A stretch of DNA of 64,000 nt, from positions 930,001-994,000 of the forward strand of contig JASCOD010000001.1 in NCBI GenBank assembly GCA_029959615.1, read 5' to 3'. Below the pieces are notes generated by a model. It searched no databases. It had not been told where the DNA came from and saw only the letters and a program-made list of their open reading frames with translations. Positions 25,557 to 36,178 of the stretch are shown in pieces. A program made the translations under genes and the position numbers. The first letter of the stretch is position 1; the number at the start of each line of letters is the position of its first letter. This DNA is from Flavobacteriaceae bacterium PS02338. Lineage in GTDB: Bacteria; Bacteroidota; Bacteroidia; Sphingobacteriales; Sphingobacteriaceae.

Positions 25557-26306
25557 TAATCTTTGGTTTTTATTGAACGGAGCAGTAAATATAGAATAGT
25601 TAAATAGAAAAAAAAATAGATAACCTTTGTCTTCATAACGAGTGTAGTGTAAAAAGTGCCTTAGCGTAGTGTTAAAGCCAATTATACTTTTTAAAAAAAT
25701 TAAAAAACTTTTTTAGCAAAGAAATAATGTCAAAAGGAATAAGATTAACCCCTTGGAAGTGGGATATTTATTTATAGAGCCAATTTGGTGTTACGTAGGC
25801 CGTTTAGAAGATTAAAATTAACCACGAAGACACAATTTCTCTCGACCGTTCGGGAAAGAATACAAAGTTATCTCTTGAGTTTCTTGTATTTGAAGGCTGG
25901 CAGTGCCGTGGCTAGTTAAATACTATAATTTTATCAACCGTGAATTAAGCAAGTTAGCAAGGTTTAGAGAAGGTGCTTGACTGGCTTCGTCTAACGTCCG
26001 TCTACCGTCGGTCCTTCGTTCATCCTTCGTTGGTTTTTAACCTGATAGTAGAAAATGATTTGAGGTTATTGGATGCGTTTTTACATTAAAAAAACCTGTG
26101 ATTTAAGCTAAGTACAAAGTACATACTTTTTTCGTGGTTTCTTAATTTTAATCCTTTGATTTCTATGAATGCGTTCATTAGTTCTAACTATAAACTACTC
26201 TATTGCCCTTATTTCTTGCTCTTTGCTGTTTACTCCTTGTTGTATTCGGATAATGTTGTCAAATGCAATATTAGTTTTCCTAACTTTGAGATATAAAACC
26301 TAGTTG
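25557..26306. other. 750-bp divergent intergenic region nagB/anmK
   Basis: No open frame of note. It is AT-rich, with an ACCACGAAGACACAA remnant typical of dispersed repeats at about 25.82 kb and a C/T-rich stretch at about 25.99-26.03 kb. The only clear signal is a promoter-like pair before anmK (26256-26288). Confidence 0.7.
26256..26288 (+). promoter_or_regulatory. Bacteroidota-type promoter for anmK
   Basis: TTG at 26256-26258 and TAACTTTG at 26281-26288 match the -33 and -7 elements of the major Bacteroidota sigma factor. The 22-bp spacer is longer than the usual 19-20. Transcription would start about 12 bases before the ATG. Confidence 0.5.
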
Positions 26307-27506
26307 ATGATGAACCAAATAGAAAACTTATATAAAAAATCGCAAAAGGCAGAGAAACTGATCATCGGTCTAATGTCTGGGACTTCTATGGATGGATTGG
26401 ATATCGCACTATGTTCTTTTAGTGGGAGCGGAGCTGATACAGAAATTAAGTTGCTAAAGTTTAAAACTGCAGATTATACTGATACATTCAGGAAACAGGT
26501 AAAATCCATTTTTTCTAAACGGGAAGTGAATTTAGAAATGGTTTGCCTGATGAACGAGCAAATAGCTTTAACTCATGCCAAGTTAATTAATGAGGCGATT
26601 GCAGAGTGGGGATATCAAAATGAGGATATTGATTTCGTAGCCAGTCACGGACAAACTATTTACCATGCCCCGAAATCATTGCATCAGCAAAATGATTTGC
26701 CAAATGGAACGCTGCAAATTGGTGATGGCGATCATATTGCTGTTAATACAGGTATTATTACATTAAGCGATTTTAGGCAGAAGCATATTGCTGCTGGTGG
26801 TGAGGGTGCGCCTTTGGCCGTTTATGGTGATTATCTCATTTTTTCCAAGCAAAATGAAGATCGGATTATGTTGAACATTGGCGGAATTGCCAATTATACC
26901 TATTTACCGGGGGATTTAGAGGCTGCGAAGGTTTTTTCTACGGATGTTGGTCCGGGCAATACATTGATGGATCAGTATGTACAAAAACATTTTGATGGCT
27001 TGTATTATGATAAGGATGCAGCAATTGCTAGATCTGGGAAAGTGAATCAACAATTGCTGCAGGCATTACTTTCAAATGGTTTTTTCGCTGCAGGCTTTCC
27101 AAAAACAACAGGTCCAGAGCTTTTCAGTTTAACCTATCTTGAGGATGCTCAAATTGCATCGAATACCAGTGAATTGACCAGAGAAGATGTGATGGCCACA
27201 CTTTGTCATTTTTCTGCACAAGGGATTGTTGAGGCCATTAAGCGAGCTTTAGATAAGCTTTCTGATGCTGTACTCTATTTAAGTGGCGGAGGTATGCACA
27301 ACCCATTGCTACTATCACTTTTAAAATCAGAACTTCCAAAGATTTTATTCAAAACTACCTCAGATCTAGAGGTTAACCCAGATGCTAAAGAGGCAGTTCT
27401 GTTTGCTTTATTAGCCAACGAAACGATATGTGGTAGCCAAATTTATTTTGGAGAAAGGGAAGGTGTGCCATCTATTTGTATGGGAAAGATTAGTTTGCCA
27501 AGATAA
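26307..27506 (+). CDS. anmK: anhydro-N-acetylmuramic acid kinase
   Basis: Phosphorylates 1,6-anhydro-MurNAc from peptidoglycan turnover to MurNAc-6-P. The N-terminal ATP-binding LIIGLMSGTSMDGLDIALC, the NIGGIANYTYL motif and TDVGPGNTLMDQY are diagnostic. About 399 aa. Start is the first ATG of a TTG-ATG-ATG run. Its place beside nagB and nagX points to a cell-wall amino-sugar salvage locus. Confidence 0.95.
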   Translation: MMNQIENLYKKSQKAEKLIIGLMSGTSMDGLDIALCSFSGSGADTEIKLLKFKTADYTDTFRKQVKSIFSKREVNLEMVCLMNEQIALTHAKLINEAIAEWGYQNEDIDFVASHGQTIYHAPKSLHQQNDLPNGTLQIGDGDHIAVNTGIITLSDFRQKHIAAGGEGAPLAVYGDYLIFSKQNEDRIMLNIGGIANYTYLPGDLEAAKVFSTDVGPGNTLMDQYVQKHFDGLYYDKDAAIARSGKVNQQLLQALLSNGFFAAGFPKTTGPELFSLTYLEDAQIASNTSELTREDVMATLCHFSAQGIVEAIKRALDKLSDAVLYLSGGGMHNPLLLSLLKSELPKILFKTTSDLEVNPDAKEAVLFALLANETICGSQIYFGEREGVPSICMGKISLPR

Positions 27507-27636
27507 TTTTTTGAAAATATTGTAATTTGATTTGCAGCTTAATGCGAATAATTGCTGATATTTGCCCAGTAATCTGGAGTCTTTTCCAAAAAAGCAGCAG
27601 ATTACTGAACAACTAACCATTTTAAACATATCTAGT

Positions 27637-30600
27637 ATGATTAAATTTTACATCTCACGGTGTGTCAAATTGAGAAAACTTTTTTTGACCCCAATCTTTT
27701 TGCTGTTGTTTATTGCAGCAAATGCACAAACCAAACGTTACGTAATTACGGGCAAGGTTACTGAAGATGCCACTAAAGCATCGATACCGGGTGCTGGCGT
27801 AAAAGTGCAGGGAACTAATTTTGCGGTTGCAGCTAATAGCGACGGTAGCTACTCGTTAGCAGCTAATTTGGCTCCAGGGAACTATCAGATAGCCGTAACA
27901 TTTATTGGCTATAAAACATCAACTAAACAAGTTACGTTAGGCGACAATACCAACGTAACTGCAGATTTTTCTTTGTCGCAAGATGCAATGGGATTGGATG
28001 AGGTGATCGTTACAGGTACTTCTCAAGGAACAACTAGAAAATCATTAGGTAGTTATGTTAGTTCGGTTAAAGCTGAAGACTTGAATAAAGCACCTAGTGG
28101 AAATGTTTTGGCGGCATTACAGGGGAAAACAGCTGGGGCTCAAGTTAGTCAAAACTCTGGAGACCCAGCCGGAGGGATTTCAGTAAAGTTAAGAGGAACA
28201 AGTTCTGTGAACTCGTCAACAGATCCGTTGTATATTATTGACGGTGTTGTAGTTAATAATTCTACCACAAGAGTTACTAATGCATCTTCAAATTATGATG
28301 GTGGAACTTTTGTAGGTAACATTGGACAGAATAGAATGGTGGATATTAATCCTGCAGATATAGAGCGAATTGAGGTGTTAAATGGAGCCGCTGCGGCCGC
28401 TATTTATGGCTCTAGAGCTAATGCTGGGGTAATCCAAATTTTCACTAAAAAAGGTGTCGCTGGAAAAACACAGGTAAGTTTTAATTCTTCTTTAACAATA
28501 AGTGAATTAAGAAAAAAGGTAGAAGTGAATCAATCTCCGGTAAAATTTGGAGGAAGTGTTGATGCTTTTACACAAGACGTTATTGCGACAGTTGGTACAC
28601 CTCCTGCCTTGTTAACAAATACAACCGCGGTAACTCGTTACGATTATCAAGATTATATTTTTAGAACAGCTGTAGGAACAGATAACAATTTATCGATTTC
28701 TGGAGGTAATGAGAATACCAAAATTTATACTTCATTTGGATATTTTAATAATCAAGGTATCGTTAAAAATACCGACTTTACCCGTTATAATTTTAGAACT
28801 AACTTAGATCAGAAAATTAATAACTGGGCAACTTTATCTGCAGGAGTAAACTACATTAAGAGCACTGCTAATGAGAAGCCAGACGGACAATCCTTCTTTT
28901 CTCCTATGAACTCAGTTACTATTATTGGTAATTTCCATGATATATGGAGAAGAGATGCAGCAGGTAATCTTATGGCTGTAGGTGAAAGAGGTAGGGTAAA
29001 TCCTATTTCAGTAATAGAAGATATTAAGCAACAACAAAATGTTAGCCGTATTATCAGTAATGCTACGTTAAAGTTGTACCCTGTTAAAAATCTAACATTT
29101 GACTTAACTTTTGGGGTAGATAATAGTGCGCAAGGCGGTACAACCTTTATTCCTCCTTATACTTACAATGTGAACACTGCATTTTATGGGGGAGGAACTG
29201 ATATGACAGCTTCTCAAAATGGTTATGCAAGTGCTGCTACTAGCAACACATTTATGTATAATAATGAGTTTAATGCTACTTATCAAGCTAATTTGACCGA
29301 TAAAATAGGATCTACAACACAAGTTGGATATTCTTATCAATACGAAAAAAATAACTATGGTTTATTACAGGGGCGAGGTTTAGTTCCCGGAATATCGACG
29401 GTTAATGGAGCGGCGACACAATTAAATAGTGTAGATTCTAGAAGTGAGTTTTCTATTAGCGGGGCATATTTACAACAAAGCTTCAAATATAACGACCAAT
29501 TGTTTTTAACTGGTGCGATGAGGGTAGATGAGTCATCTGTATTTGGCCAAGAAAATAGAACACAGACTTACTTTAAAGCAAGTTTAAGTTATGTCCTATC
29601 ATCTACTGAATACTGGAAGAATTTTAAATGGTCTTCTTGGTGGAATACATTTAAGTTGAGAGCTGCTTATGGAGAATCTGGAAACTTAACAGGTTTGGGG
29701 GCTTATGATAGAATTAATGCTTACAGCGGATCGGCCTTCGTAACTGTTAACAGCTTGTCTCCAAGCTTTAGATTAGCAAATGAAGGAGTTAAGCCAGAGC
29801 GCCAAAGAGAATTAGAAGTAGGAACGGATTTAGGTTTTTTTAATAATAGACTTAATCTTAGCTTCAACTATTACGACAAGAAAGTAAGTGACCTGTTGTT
29901 TGAGCAAGCAATTGCGCCAACATCAGGCTATACCTCATATTTAACAAATATTGGTGACCTTAGAAATAAAGGTATAGAGTTAGTGCTTTCTGGAAGCCCT
30001 ATAAAAACTAATAATTTTGAGTGGAGCAGCTCTTTTATTTTCAATAGAAATAGAAACAAAGTTGAAGGTATAGGCGGTACTAGATTATTGACTACTAATG
30101 CAGGTGCGCCTGTAGCAATTATTGATGGACAGCCAATTGGTGTATTCTACGGAACTTACTTTGCTAGAAGCGCAGATGGTAGCTTAATTAATAATTCTGC
30201 AGGAATTCCTACCCAAGCAACATCACCACTAAGAAAAGTTTTAGGAGATCCTAATCCTGACTATACTTGGACTTTTGTAAACGATTTCAACTATAAAAAA
30301 TTTGGTCTTCATGTTCAATTAGATGCATCACATGGTGCTGATGTTTGGAATGCAGATTGGAGAACAAGGCAAGGTGTAGGTAATGGAAAGGTTGCTGAGC
30401 AAGAGCAAATGGGCCTTTTACCAAGAGGATATGTAGCTGGCGTATATGCTATTGAGGAGTGGAGGATAGATGATGGTTCTTTTGTGAAATTGAGAGAAGT
30501 TTCTTTGAGTTATAATATTGGAAAGGTAAAATCTATCAGTAATATGACCGTAGTGTTGAGTGGAAGAAACTTAATTTCTTGGGACAATTATAAAGGATAT

Positions 30601-30708
30601 GATCCAGAAGTTAATGCTGGTGGACAATCTACTATATTAAGAAATATAGATTTCGGTGCAGTTCCCATTCCTAGAACATTTACTTTGGGTTTAAGGGTTA
30701 AATTTTAA
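27637..30708 (+). CDS. SusC/RagA-family TonB-linked outer membrane protein 1
   Basis: About 1023 aa from the ATG at 27637, which puts a signal peptide (FLLLFIAANAQ) at the N-terminus; the frame is open from 27562. Carboxypeptidase-D-like domain (VITGKVTEDATKASIPGAGV), then DEVIVTGTSQG, then the plug (IRG-type and YGSRANAGVIQIFTKKG) and a long beta-barrel ending in a Phe-terminated strand (TLGLRVKF). It imports an oligomer together with SusD 1, 9 bp downstream. Ligand unknown; nag/anmK context suggests amino-sugar glycans. Confidence 0.95.
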   Translation: MIKFYISRCVKLRKLFLTPIFLLLFIAANAQTKRYVITGKVTEDATKASIPGAGVKVQGTNFAVAANSDGSYSLAANLAPGNYQIAVTFIGYKTSTKQVTLGDNTNVTADFSLSQDAMGLDEVIVTGTSQGTTRKSLGSYVSSVKAEDLNKAPSGNVLAALQGKTAGAQVSQNSGDPAGGISVKLRGTSSVNSSTDPLYIIDGVVVNNSTTRVTNASSNYDGGTFVGNIGQNRMVDINPADIERIEVLNGAAAAAIYGSRANAGVIQIFTKKGVAGKTQVSFNSSLTISELRKKVEVNQSPVKFGGSVDAFTQDVIATVGTPPALLTNTTAVTRYDYQDYIFRTAVGTDNNLSISGGNENTKIYTSFGYFNNQGIVKNTDFTRYNFRTNLDQKINNWATLSAGVNYIKSTANEKPDGQSFFSPMNSVTIIGNFHDIWRRDAAGNLMAVGERGRVNPISVIEDIKQQQNVSRIISNATLKLYPVKNLTFDLTFGVDNSAQGGTTFIPPYTYNVNTAFYGGGTDMTASQNGYASAATSNTFMYNNEFNATYQANLTDKIGSTTQVGYSYQYEKNNYGLLQGRGLVPGISTVNGAATQLNSVDSRSEFSISGAYLQQSFKYNDQLFLTGAMRVDESSVFGQENRTQTYFKASLSYVLSSTEYWKNFKWSSWWNTFKLRAAYGESGNLTGLGAYDRINAYSGSAFVTVNSLSPSFRLANEGVKPERQRELEVGTDLGFFNNRLNLSFNYYDKKVSDLLFEQAIAPTSGYTSYLTNIGDLRNKGIELVLSGSPIKTNNFEWSSSFIFNRNRNKVEGIGGTRLLTTNAGAPVAIIDGQPIGVFYGTYFARSADGSLINNSAGIPTQATSPLRKVLGDPNPDYTWTFVNDFNYKKFGLHVQLDASHGADVWNADWRTRQGVGNGKVAEQEQMGLLPRGYVAGVYAIEEWRIDDGSFVKLREVSLSYNIGKVKSISNMTVVLSGRNLISWDNYKGYDPEVNAGGQSTILRNIDFGAVPIPRTFTLGLRVKF

Positions 30709-30717
30709 TTCAAGATC

Positions 30718-32031
30718 ATGAAAAATTTTAAGCAAAAATCAATATATATCGCTTGCGGGCTAGTAGGTGTCGCAAGTTTGTTTAGCTCATGTAAAAAGGA
30801 TTTTGTTGATCCTTCGAGAGCAAGTATTCCTACTGCTTTAGGATCTACGCAAAGTCTTTCTGCTGTAGCAACAGGTATTCAACGTATTTATTCGTTGGGG
30901 CAGTCTAGCTCTGTATACAATGCTATAGTTGCATCTGGTTTTTCTACAAATGAAATATATCTTTTAAATTCAGGTAACGTTCCTGAACTTCAGTTGTTTA
31001 CTGGAGGTTCTGCTGTGGATGGAACGAATACTGTTTTACTTAATCTTTGGGCTAACTCTTATAAAGTTCTCGATGAGAGCAATAAGGTTATTACAGCTTC
31101 TGAAGCTTTGGGAGACAAGAGCTATGCTTCAGGTTTGATAGGCCAAGTTACTATCTTTAAGGCTTTAGCGTTAGGTAATCTAGCAGGATTTTGGGAGAAG
31201 GCTCCAATAACTACTGGAACCAATGTTCCTTTTGTAGATAGGCAAGATGTTTATAAGGCCGCTATAACGGCTATAGATAAAGCATTAGCAGCTATTACCG
31301 CTAATCCTATTTCATCATCATTTACAAAGTCTGTACCTAATTTAAATATTGTTAATGCATTACATGCTTTAAAGGCAAGATATGCGTTGTTTACTGGCCA
31401 ATATACTTTAGCATTAACTGAAGCGAATTTAGTTGTAACGCCAACTATCACTACGTTATCTGCATTTACTTTCGATGCTGCTAATGGAAATGTGCTTAAT
31501 AGTGTGGTTTCATCTAATAACATATTTAGACCTACTGATGACAACCTAGGTTTGCCAGCAAGTTTAGCGCCTGATGTGACAAATGATGGAAGAATTGCTT
31601 TTTATAGACTTTATGCTGGAACTCCTTCTACAATAAGAATGAGAGGTTTTTCTACTAGTGTTACTTCGCCAATTCCTGTGTTTTTGCCTGGGGAAATTGC
31701 TTTAATTAAGGCAGAAGCATATACTCGTCAAACTCCTAATGATTTGAATAACGGTCTTACAGAACTTAATAAAGTGGTGACTAAAACCGCGGCAAGTGAT
31801 GCTTTTGGAGTGGGAGCTGGTTTAACTGCATTAACAGGACCCTTTACGCAAGCACAATTGCTCGATCAGATCTACAAACATAGATCTATAGAACTTTATG
31901 CTTCTGGTTTAAAGTTAGAAGATATGCGTAGATTTGGCAGGCCTCAAGCCGAAATGAAACGTAGGTATATGCCTTATCCTATACAAGAGAGAGACAACAA
32001 TACTAATACACCGGCGAATCCGTCGTTTTAG
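30718..32031 (+). CDS. SusD/RagB-family outer membrane lipoprotein 1
   Basis: 437 aa. Lipobox at FSSCKKDF (Cys about 25), then TPR-like helices and the C-terminal family block IYKHRSIELYASGLKLEDMRR before a short tail. It binds the ligand at the surface and caps SusC 1. Transcribed with susC 1 and followed by a strong terminator. Confidence 0.93.
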   Translation: MKNFKQKSIYIACGLVGVASLFSSCKKDFVDPSRASIPTALGSTQSLSAVATGIQRIYSLGQSSSVYNAIVASGFSTNEIYLLNSGNVPELQLFTGGSAVDGTNTVLLNLWANSYKVLDESNKVITASEALGDKSYASGLIGQVTIFKALALGNLAGFWEKAPITTGTNVPFVDRQDVYKAAITAIDKALAAITANPISSSFTKSVPNLNIVNALHALKARYALFTGQYTLALTEANLVVTPTITTLSAFTFDAANGNVLNSVVSSNNIFRPTDDNLGLPASLAPDVTNDGRIAFYRLYAGTPSTIRMRGFSTSVTSPIPVFLPGEIALIKAEAYTRQTPNDLNNGLTELNKVVTKTAASDAFGVGAGLTALTGPFTQAQLLDQIYKHRSIELYASGLKLEDMRRFGRPQAEMKRRYMPYPIQERDNNTNTPANPSF

Positions 32032-32040
32032 TTAAAATAA

Positions 32041-32066
32041 AAAAGGAGGCTTAGCCTCCTTTTTTA
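32041..32066. terminator. bidirectional terminator between susD 1 and deoR
   Basis: AAAAGGAGGC-TTA-GCCTCCTTTT, a 10-bp perfect stem with A-run before and T-run after, between convergent genes. Confidence 0.9.
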
Positions 32067-32068
32067 TT

Positions 32069-32815
32069 TTATATGATCTGTAAACCTTCTGTTTGATAGG
32101 CGGCGAGGATTTCATCTTGTGGCTCTAGTTCAGTAACTAAGTATTTGATCGTATCTAAGCCTGCTACTTTTAATCGTAAGGTGGTGCCCAATTTCTCCGA
32201 GATACACAATACCGCAGTTTTCTTAGAAGAAGCAATCATTGCTTTTTTCAGTTGATTGATCTCCCAGTCGGTATCCGTTACGCCATCAAGTGGGTGTAGG
32301 GCACTGGTTCCCATCAGGCAAAGATCGGCTCTAATATCAGCCAGCTGGCTAATTACATGCCCACCGTAGCTAATCTGTGAGTTTTTAGAAAAAAGCCCTC
32401 CAATTAATATCACCTCAATTTTCTCATATTTGGCTAGCTCTACAGCTACTAACGGACTAATCGTAATAAAGGTAGCGTGAAGATGTTGAGGTAGTTGTTT
32501 GGCTAGTTCAATAACTGTTGTTCCGCCTCCCGTTAGTACCACCATGCCATCTTTAATTAAGGAGGCTGTCTTTTTAGCGATATTTATTTTTGCATCCTTT
32601 GCGTATACCTTGCTATCGTCAAAAGATGATTGATAGGACTTTGATAATGCCCCACCATGAACCTTATTTAAAAGGTTATCATCCGCAAGCTCTTGTAAAT
32701 CTCTTCTAATGGTATCTTCCGATACATTTAATAACTCTACCAAATCAGAACTTAACACCCTGTTGTGTAAGTTGATTTGACGCATGATCATATTGTGACG
32801 TTCTTTTTTAAGCAT
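32069..32815 (-). CDS. DeoR/GlpR-family transcriptional repressor
   Basis: 248 aa from the ATG at 32815 (MLKKERHNMIMRQ), the usual start for the family; the frame is open to 32869. HTH at about residues 20-45 with VSEDTIRRDLQEL, then KVHGGAL, then a DeoR C-terminal sensor domain (TGGGTTVIELAKQLP, MGTSALHPLDGVTDTDWEINQLKKAM). Such regulators sense phosphosugars. It lies between two SusC/D loci near nagB, so an amino-sugar phosphate inducer is plausible. Confidence 0.92.
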   Translation of the reverse strand: MLKKERHNMIMRQINLHNRVLSSDLVELLNVSEDTIRRDLQELADDNLLNKVHGGALSKSYQSSFDDSKVYAKDAKINIAKKTASLIKDGMVVLTGGGTTVIELAKQLPQHLHATFITISPLVAVELAKYEKIEVILIGGLFSKNSQISYGGHVISQLADIRADLCLMGTSALHPLDGVTDTDWEINQLKKAMIASSKKTAVLCISEKLGTTLRLKVAGLDTIKYLVTELEPQDEILAAYQTEGLQII

Positions 32816-33078
32816 TTTTAGACTAATGTTTGATCCCTTAAAGTAGTGAATTTTTTTTGGAATTATCAATAGTGTTTATTGTGCAGTGGCTTTGTGCGGA
32901 TTTTTGCGGTGTTCTTATGTTAATTAATCGCTTTTTGTTAAAAATTTGTTAAAATTTATTTTTTTACTGGAAAAAATTTATGATATTTATGTGGACTTTA
33001 GTTAAAATGCGTTAATGTGCGTTTTTGCTGGAGTTCATAATCAACTAAACAATTAACTATTATTAAGCACAAGAGTTT

Positions 33079-36000
33079 ATGAAAAAAAGATTACTCATGC
33101 TGTTCTTGAGCGTTTTTCTCTTAGCTGTGCAGGCAATGGCGCAGCAGGTTACGGTTACAGGTAAGATCACATCTTCTGAAGATGGTCAACCTATACCAGG
33201 AGCCACAGTTAAAGTGAAAGGCACGTCTATCGCGACTCAAGCAAACACAAATGGTATTTACACAATTAAGGCAAACACGGGGGATGTTTTGCAGTTCGCT
33301 TACTTAGGTATGGTAACCAAAGAGCAGGTTGTTGGAGCGTCAGCTGCTATGAATGTTACGCTCGTTCCAGATTCAAAGGCTCTCAACGAGGTGGTTGTTA
33401 CGGCCTTTGGTATTACTAGAGAAAAGAAATCTTTAGGTTACTCAGCCCAGACTGTGAAGGGAGAAGAAATAGCACAGACCCAGCGTGATAATTTTTTGAA
33501 CGCTTTACAAGGGCGTATTGCTGGAGCAACTATTACGCCAACAACAGGAACTCCTGGAGCTTCCGCTACCATGGTTATTAGAGGAGGTGTTTCATTAGAT
33601 GGTGATAATCAACCGCTTTTTGTGGTAGATGGATTGCCTATTTCTAATCGTACTTTTAGTGAATATAGTCTTGTCGGACAAGGTACTTTTAACCGTCAGT
33701 CTGATTATGGTAATAAGGCTATGGATATTAATCCAGAAGAGATAGAAAGTTTAACTATTTTGAAAGGTCCTGAAGCTTCCGCTCTTTACGGTACGGAAGG
33801 TGCTTCTGGGGCTGTAATTATTACTACCAAGAAGGCAAAAGCAGGCGCAGTTCGCGTTACTTATAACAACAACTTTAGAATTGAGAATACTTATCGTTAT
33901 CCAGAAGTGCAATCTGTTTATGGTGGTGGCGCTGGAGGTGTTTTTGACGAAGAACAGCGTACACGTACTTTCTTTGGCGCTAAGTATCCGGCAGGAAGAC
34001 AAATGTTTGATAACCTGGCTAACTTTTATAAAACCGGATTTACGCAGAAGCATGGTGCCTCATTGGAAGGCGGTACCGATAAATTCTCTTTGAGAACTAG
34101 TTTGAATTATACAGATCAGACAGGTATTATTCCTGGTACTGGATTTAATTCTGTTAATGGAAAAATTACCAGTACTTCAAAAATTAGCGACAAATTTAAT
34201 ATGGATGCGTCGTTAAATTTAATCTCTAACAGGACTGATAAGACTTATAAGGGTGTTAGCAGCCCAATGCTAAGTGCACTTTCTTGGCCTCGTACTGATG
34301 ATATGAGAAACTATCTGACTCCACTTGGAGAAAGAAGAGTTATTGCCGGGAGTTTAGGTGGAGAATTGGATAATCCGTATTGGGGTGTAAATAGAAACCC
34401 TAATTGGGATAAAAGCAACCGTGTGATGGCAAATTTTGGGCTTAATTATAAACCACTTGAGTGGCTTAGTATGGTAGGCCGTGTGGGTGCTGATATTTAT
34501 TCTCAAAATGGTTTGTCAGGATATGATATTCAATCTTATGAAGCCAATAAGCCAAATACAACATACTCTGGTGGAGGTTTAAATACATATAATGCCAATG
34601 AAAAATTAGTAACGGCGTCTTTTTTCGCGACAGCAAAAAAGGACTTCGGTAAATTTAAACCCGTATTTAGAGTTGGGGCAGATCTTAGAGATGGCTCTTA
34701 TCAAGTTAATGCTCAGTTTGGTACACGTCTTTATCAGCCTAATTTCTTTAGTATGAATAATATAGATCCAACAACGCATCGTGTAGCTTATTCTAATGAG
34801 CTAAAGCGAAAAGTTGGGTTTGTGGCAAGTGCTGAATTAGGTTATAGTGATTTTTTATTTCTTACCTTAACAGGTAGGCAAGATCTGTCATCTACGCTAC
34901 CCCAAAAGAATTACAGTTTCTTTTATCCAGCAACTTCTTTAAGTTTTGTGTTTTCAGATCTTCCTGGTATGAAGGAGCAAAAATGGATGTCCTTTGGTAA
35001 GTTGAGAGGTTCATGGGGTCAATCGGGAAAAGATGCGAGAGTAGCCTATATTACTGATAACAAGCTGATCGCGCAACAGAGTACAGGTGGTGGTTATGCG
35101 CTTGACGTAACTTTGGGTAATCCGAATTTAGAAGCGGAGTTTACTACACAGAAGGAAGTCGGTCTGGAAATGGGTTTTCTAAACAATAGACTATCTTTTG
35201 ACTTTACTCTTTGGGAAAGTGTTTCAGACAAGCAAATAAGTGCACCTCGCCTTAGTTATGCTACAGGTGCTGTTTTGCAATACGTGAACAGCGGTAAGAT
35301 CCGTAGTAGAGGATTTGAGTTGCTATTGAAAGGCTCTCCAATAAGAAATAAAAATTTCAGTTGGGATGTATCAGCAAATGCGTCTAGATCTAGGGGTAAT
35401 ATCATCGCGCTTCCTGCTGGTCAAGATGTATTTTATTTGTCTGATTCTTGGTTGTTTGATAATGTTAGGGCTCAGTATGCGCTTGGTAATTCCTTGTCTT
35501 CGTTTGCAGGTATTGACTATATAAGAAATAACAACGGAGATCTCTTGATAAATCCAGCTAATGGTATGCCTATTAAAGGAGAAGGCTTTACCTACATCGG
35601 TGATAGAGCACCGGATATTATGGTAGGTTTAACCAATAGTTTTACATATAAAAACTTCAACTTGTCTTTCTTGCTAGATTTAAGAAAAGGTGGAGACATT
35701 TATAATGCTACTGAGCATTACTTATATGCAAGAGGTCTGTCGAAATTGAGTTTGGATAGAGAAACTCCACGTATTATTAAAGGAGTAATGAGAGATGGTT
35801 TAGAGAATACCGCTAATCCAACTCCAAATAATGTTGTGGTAATTCCTTATATTACTACAACTTATTACTCGCAGTTTTATAATACAATGGATTTCTTGGA
35901 AAAAGATATCAATTGGATTAGGTTGAAAGATATTACACTTGCTTATAATTTTCCTAAAGCTATTTTTGAGAGAAGTAAAACAGTTAAAAGTCTAAACGTT

Positions 36001-36165
36001 TTCCTAACAGGCACAGATCTGCTGCTCATCACTAATTATAAGGGTGTTGATCCTTCTGTTAATGGTTTAAGTGCTGCGTCTGGTGGCCTGGGGGGTACTG
36101 GTATTGATTTCGGTTCGGTAGGATTGCCTAGAGGTGTAAATATTGGCTTAAGAGTAGGATTTTAA
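33079..36165 (+). CDS. SusC/RagA-family TonB-linked outer membrane protein 2
   Basis: 1028 aa. Signal peptide ending at VQAMAQ, CarboxypepD-like domain (VTGKITSSEDGQPIPGATV), NEVVVTAFGI, plug with LKGPEASALYGTEGASGAVI, then the barrel ending NIGLRVGF. It forms an import pair with the susD gene 13 bp downstream. Not closely similar to SusC 1, so a separate ligand is likely. Confidence 0.95.
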   Translation: MKKRLLMLFLSVFLLAVQAMAQQVTVTGKITSSEDGQPIPGATVKVKGTSIATQANTNGIYTIKANTGDVLQFAYLGMVTKEQVVGASAAMNVTLVPDSKALNEVVVTAFGITREKKSLGYSAQTVKGEEIAQTQRDNFLNALQGRIAGATITPTTGTPGASATMVIRGGVSLDGDNQPLFVVDGLPISNRTFSEYSLVGQGTFNRQSDYGNKAMDINPEEIESLTILKGPEASALYGTEGASGAVIITTKKAKAGAVRVTYNNNFRIENTYRYPEVQSVYGGGAGGVFDEEQRTRTFFGAKYPAGRQMFDNLANFYKTGFTQKHGASLEGGTDKFSLRTSLNYTDQTGIIPGTGFNSVNGKITSTSKISDKFNMDASLNLISNRTDKTYKGVSSPMLSALSWPRTDDMRNYLTPLGERRVIAGSLGGELDNPYWGVNRNPNWDKSNRVMANFGLNYKPLEWLSMVGRVGADIYSQNGLSGYDIQSYEANKPNTTYSGGGLNTYNANEKLVTASFFATAKKDFGKFKPVFRVGADLRDGSYQVNAQFGTRLYQPNFFSMNNIDPTTHRVAYSNELKRKVGFVASAELGYSDFLFLTLTGRQDLSSTLPQKNYSFFYPATSLSFVFSDLPGMKEQKWMSFGKLRGSWGQSGKDARVAYITDNKLIAQQSTGGGYALDVTLGNPNLEAEFTTQKEVGLEMGFLNNRLSFDFTLWESVSDKQISAPRLSYATGAVLQYVNSGKIRSRGFELLLKGSPIRNKNFSWDVSANASRSRGNIIALPAGQDVFYLSDSWLFDNVRAQYALGNSLSSFAGIDYIRNNNGDLLINPANGMPIKGEGFTYIGDRAPDIMVGLTNSFTYKNFNLSFLLDLRKGGDIYNATEHYLYARGLSKLSLDRETPRIIKGVMRDGLENTANPTPNNVVVIPYITTTYYSQFYNTMDFLEKDINWIRLKDITLAYNFPKAIFERSKTVKSLNVFLTGTDLLLITNYKGVDPSVNGLSAASGGLGGTGIDFGSVGLPRGVNIGLRVGF

Positions 36166-36178
36166 TATTAAATAGAAC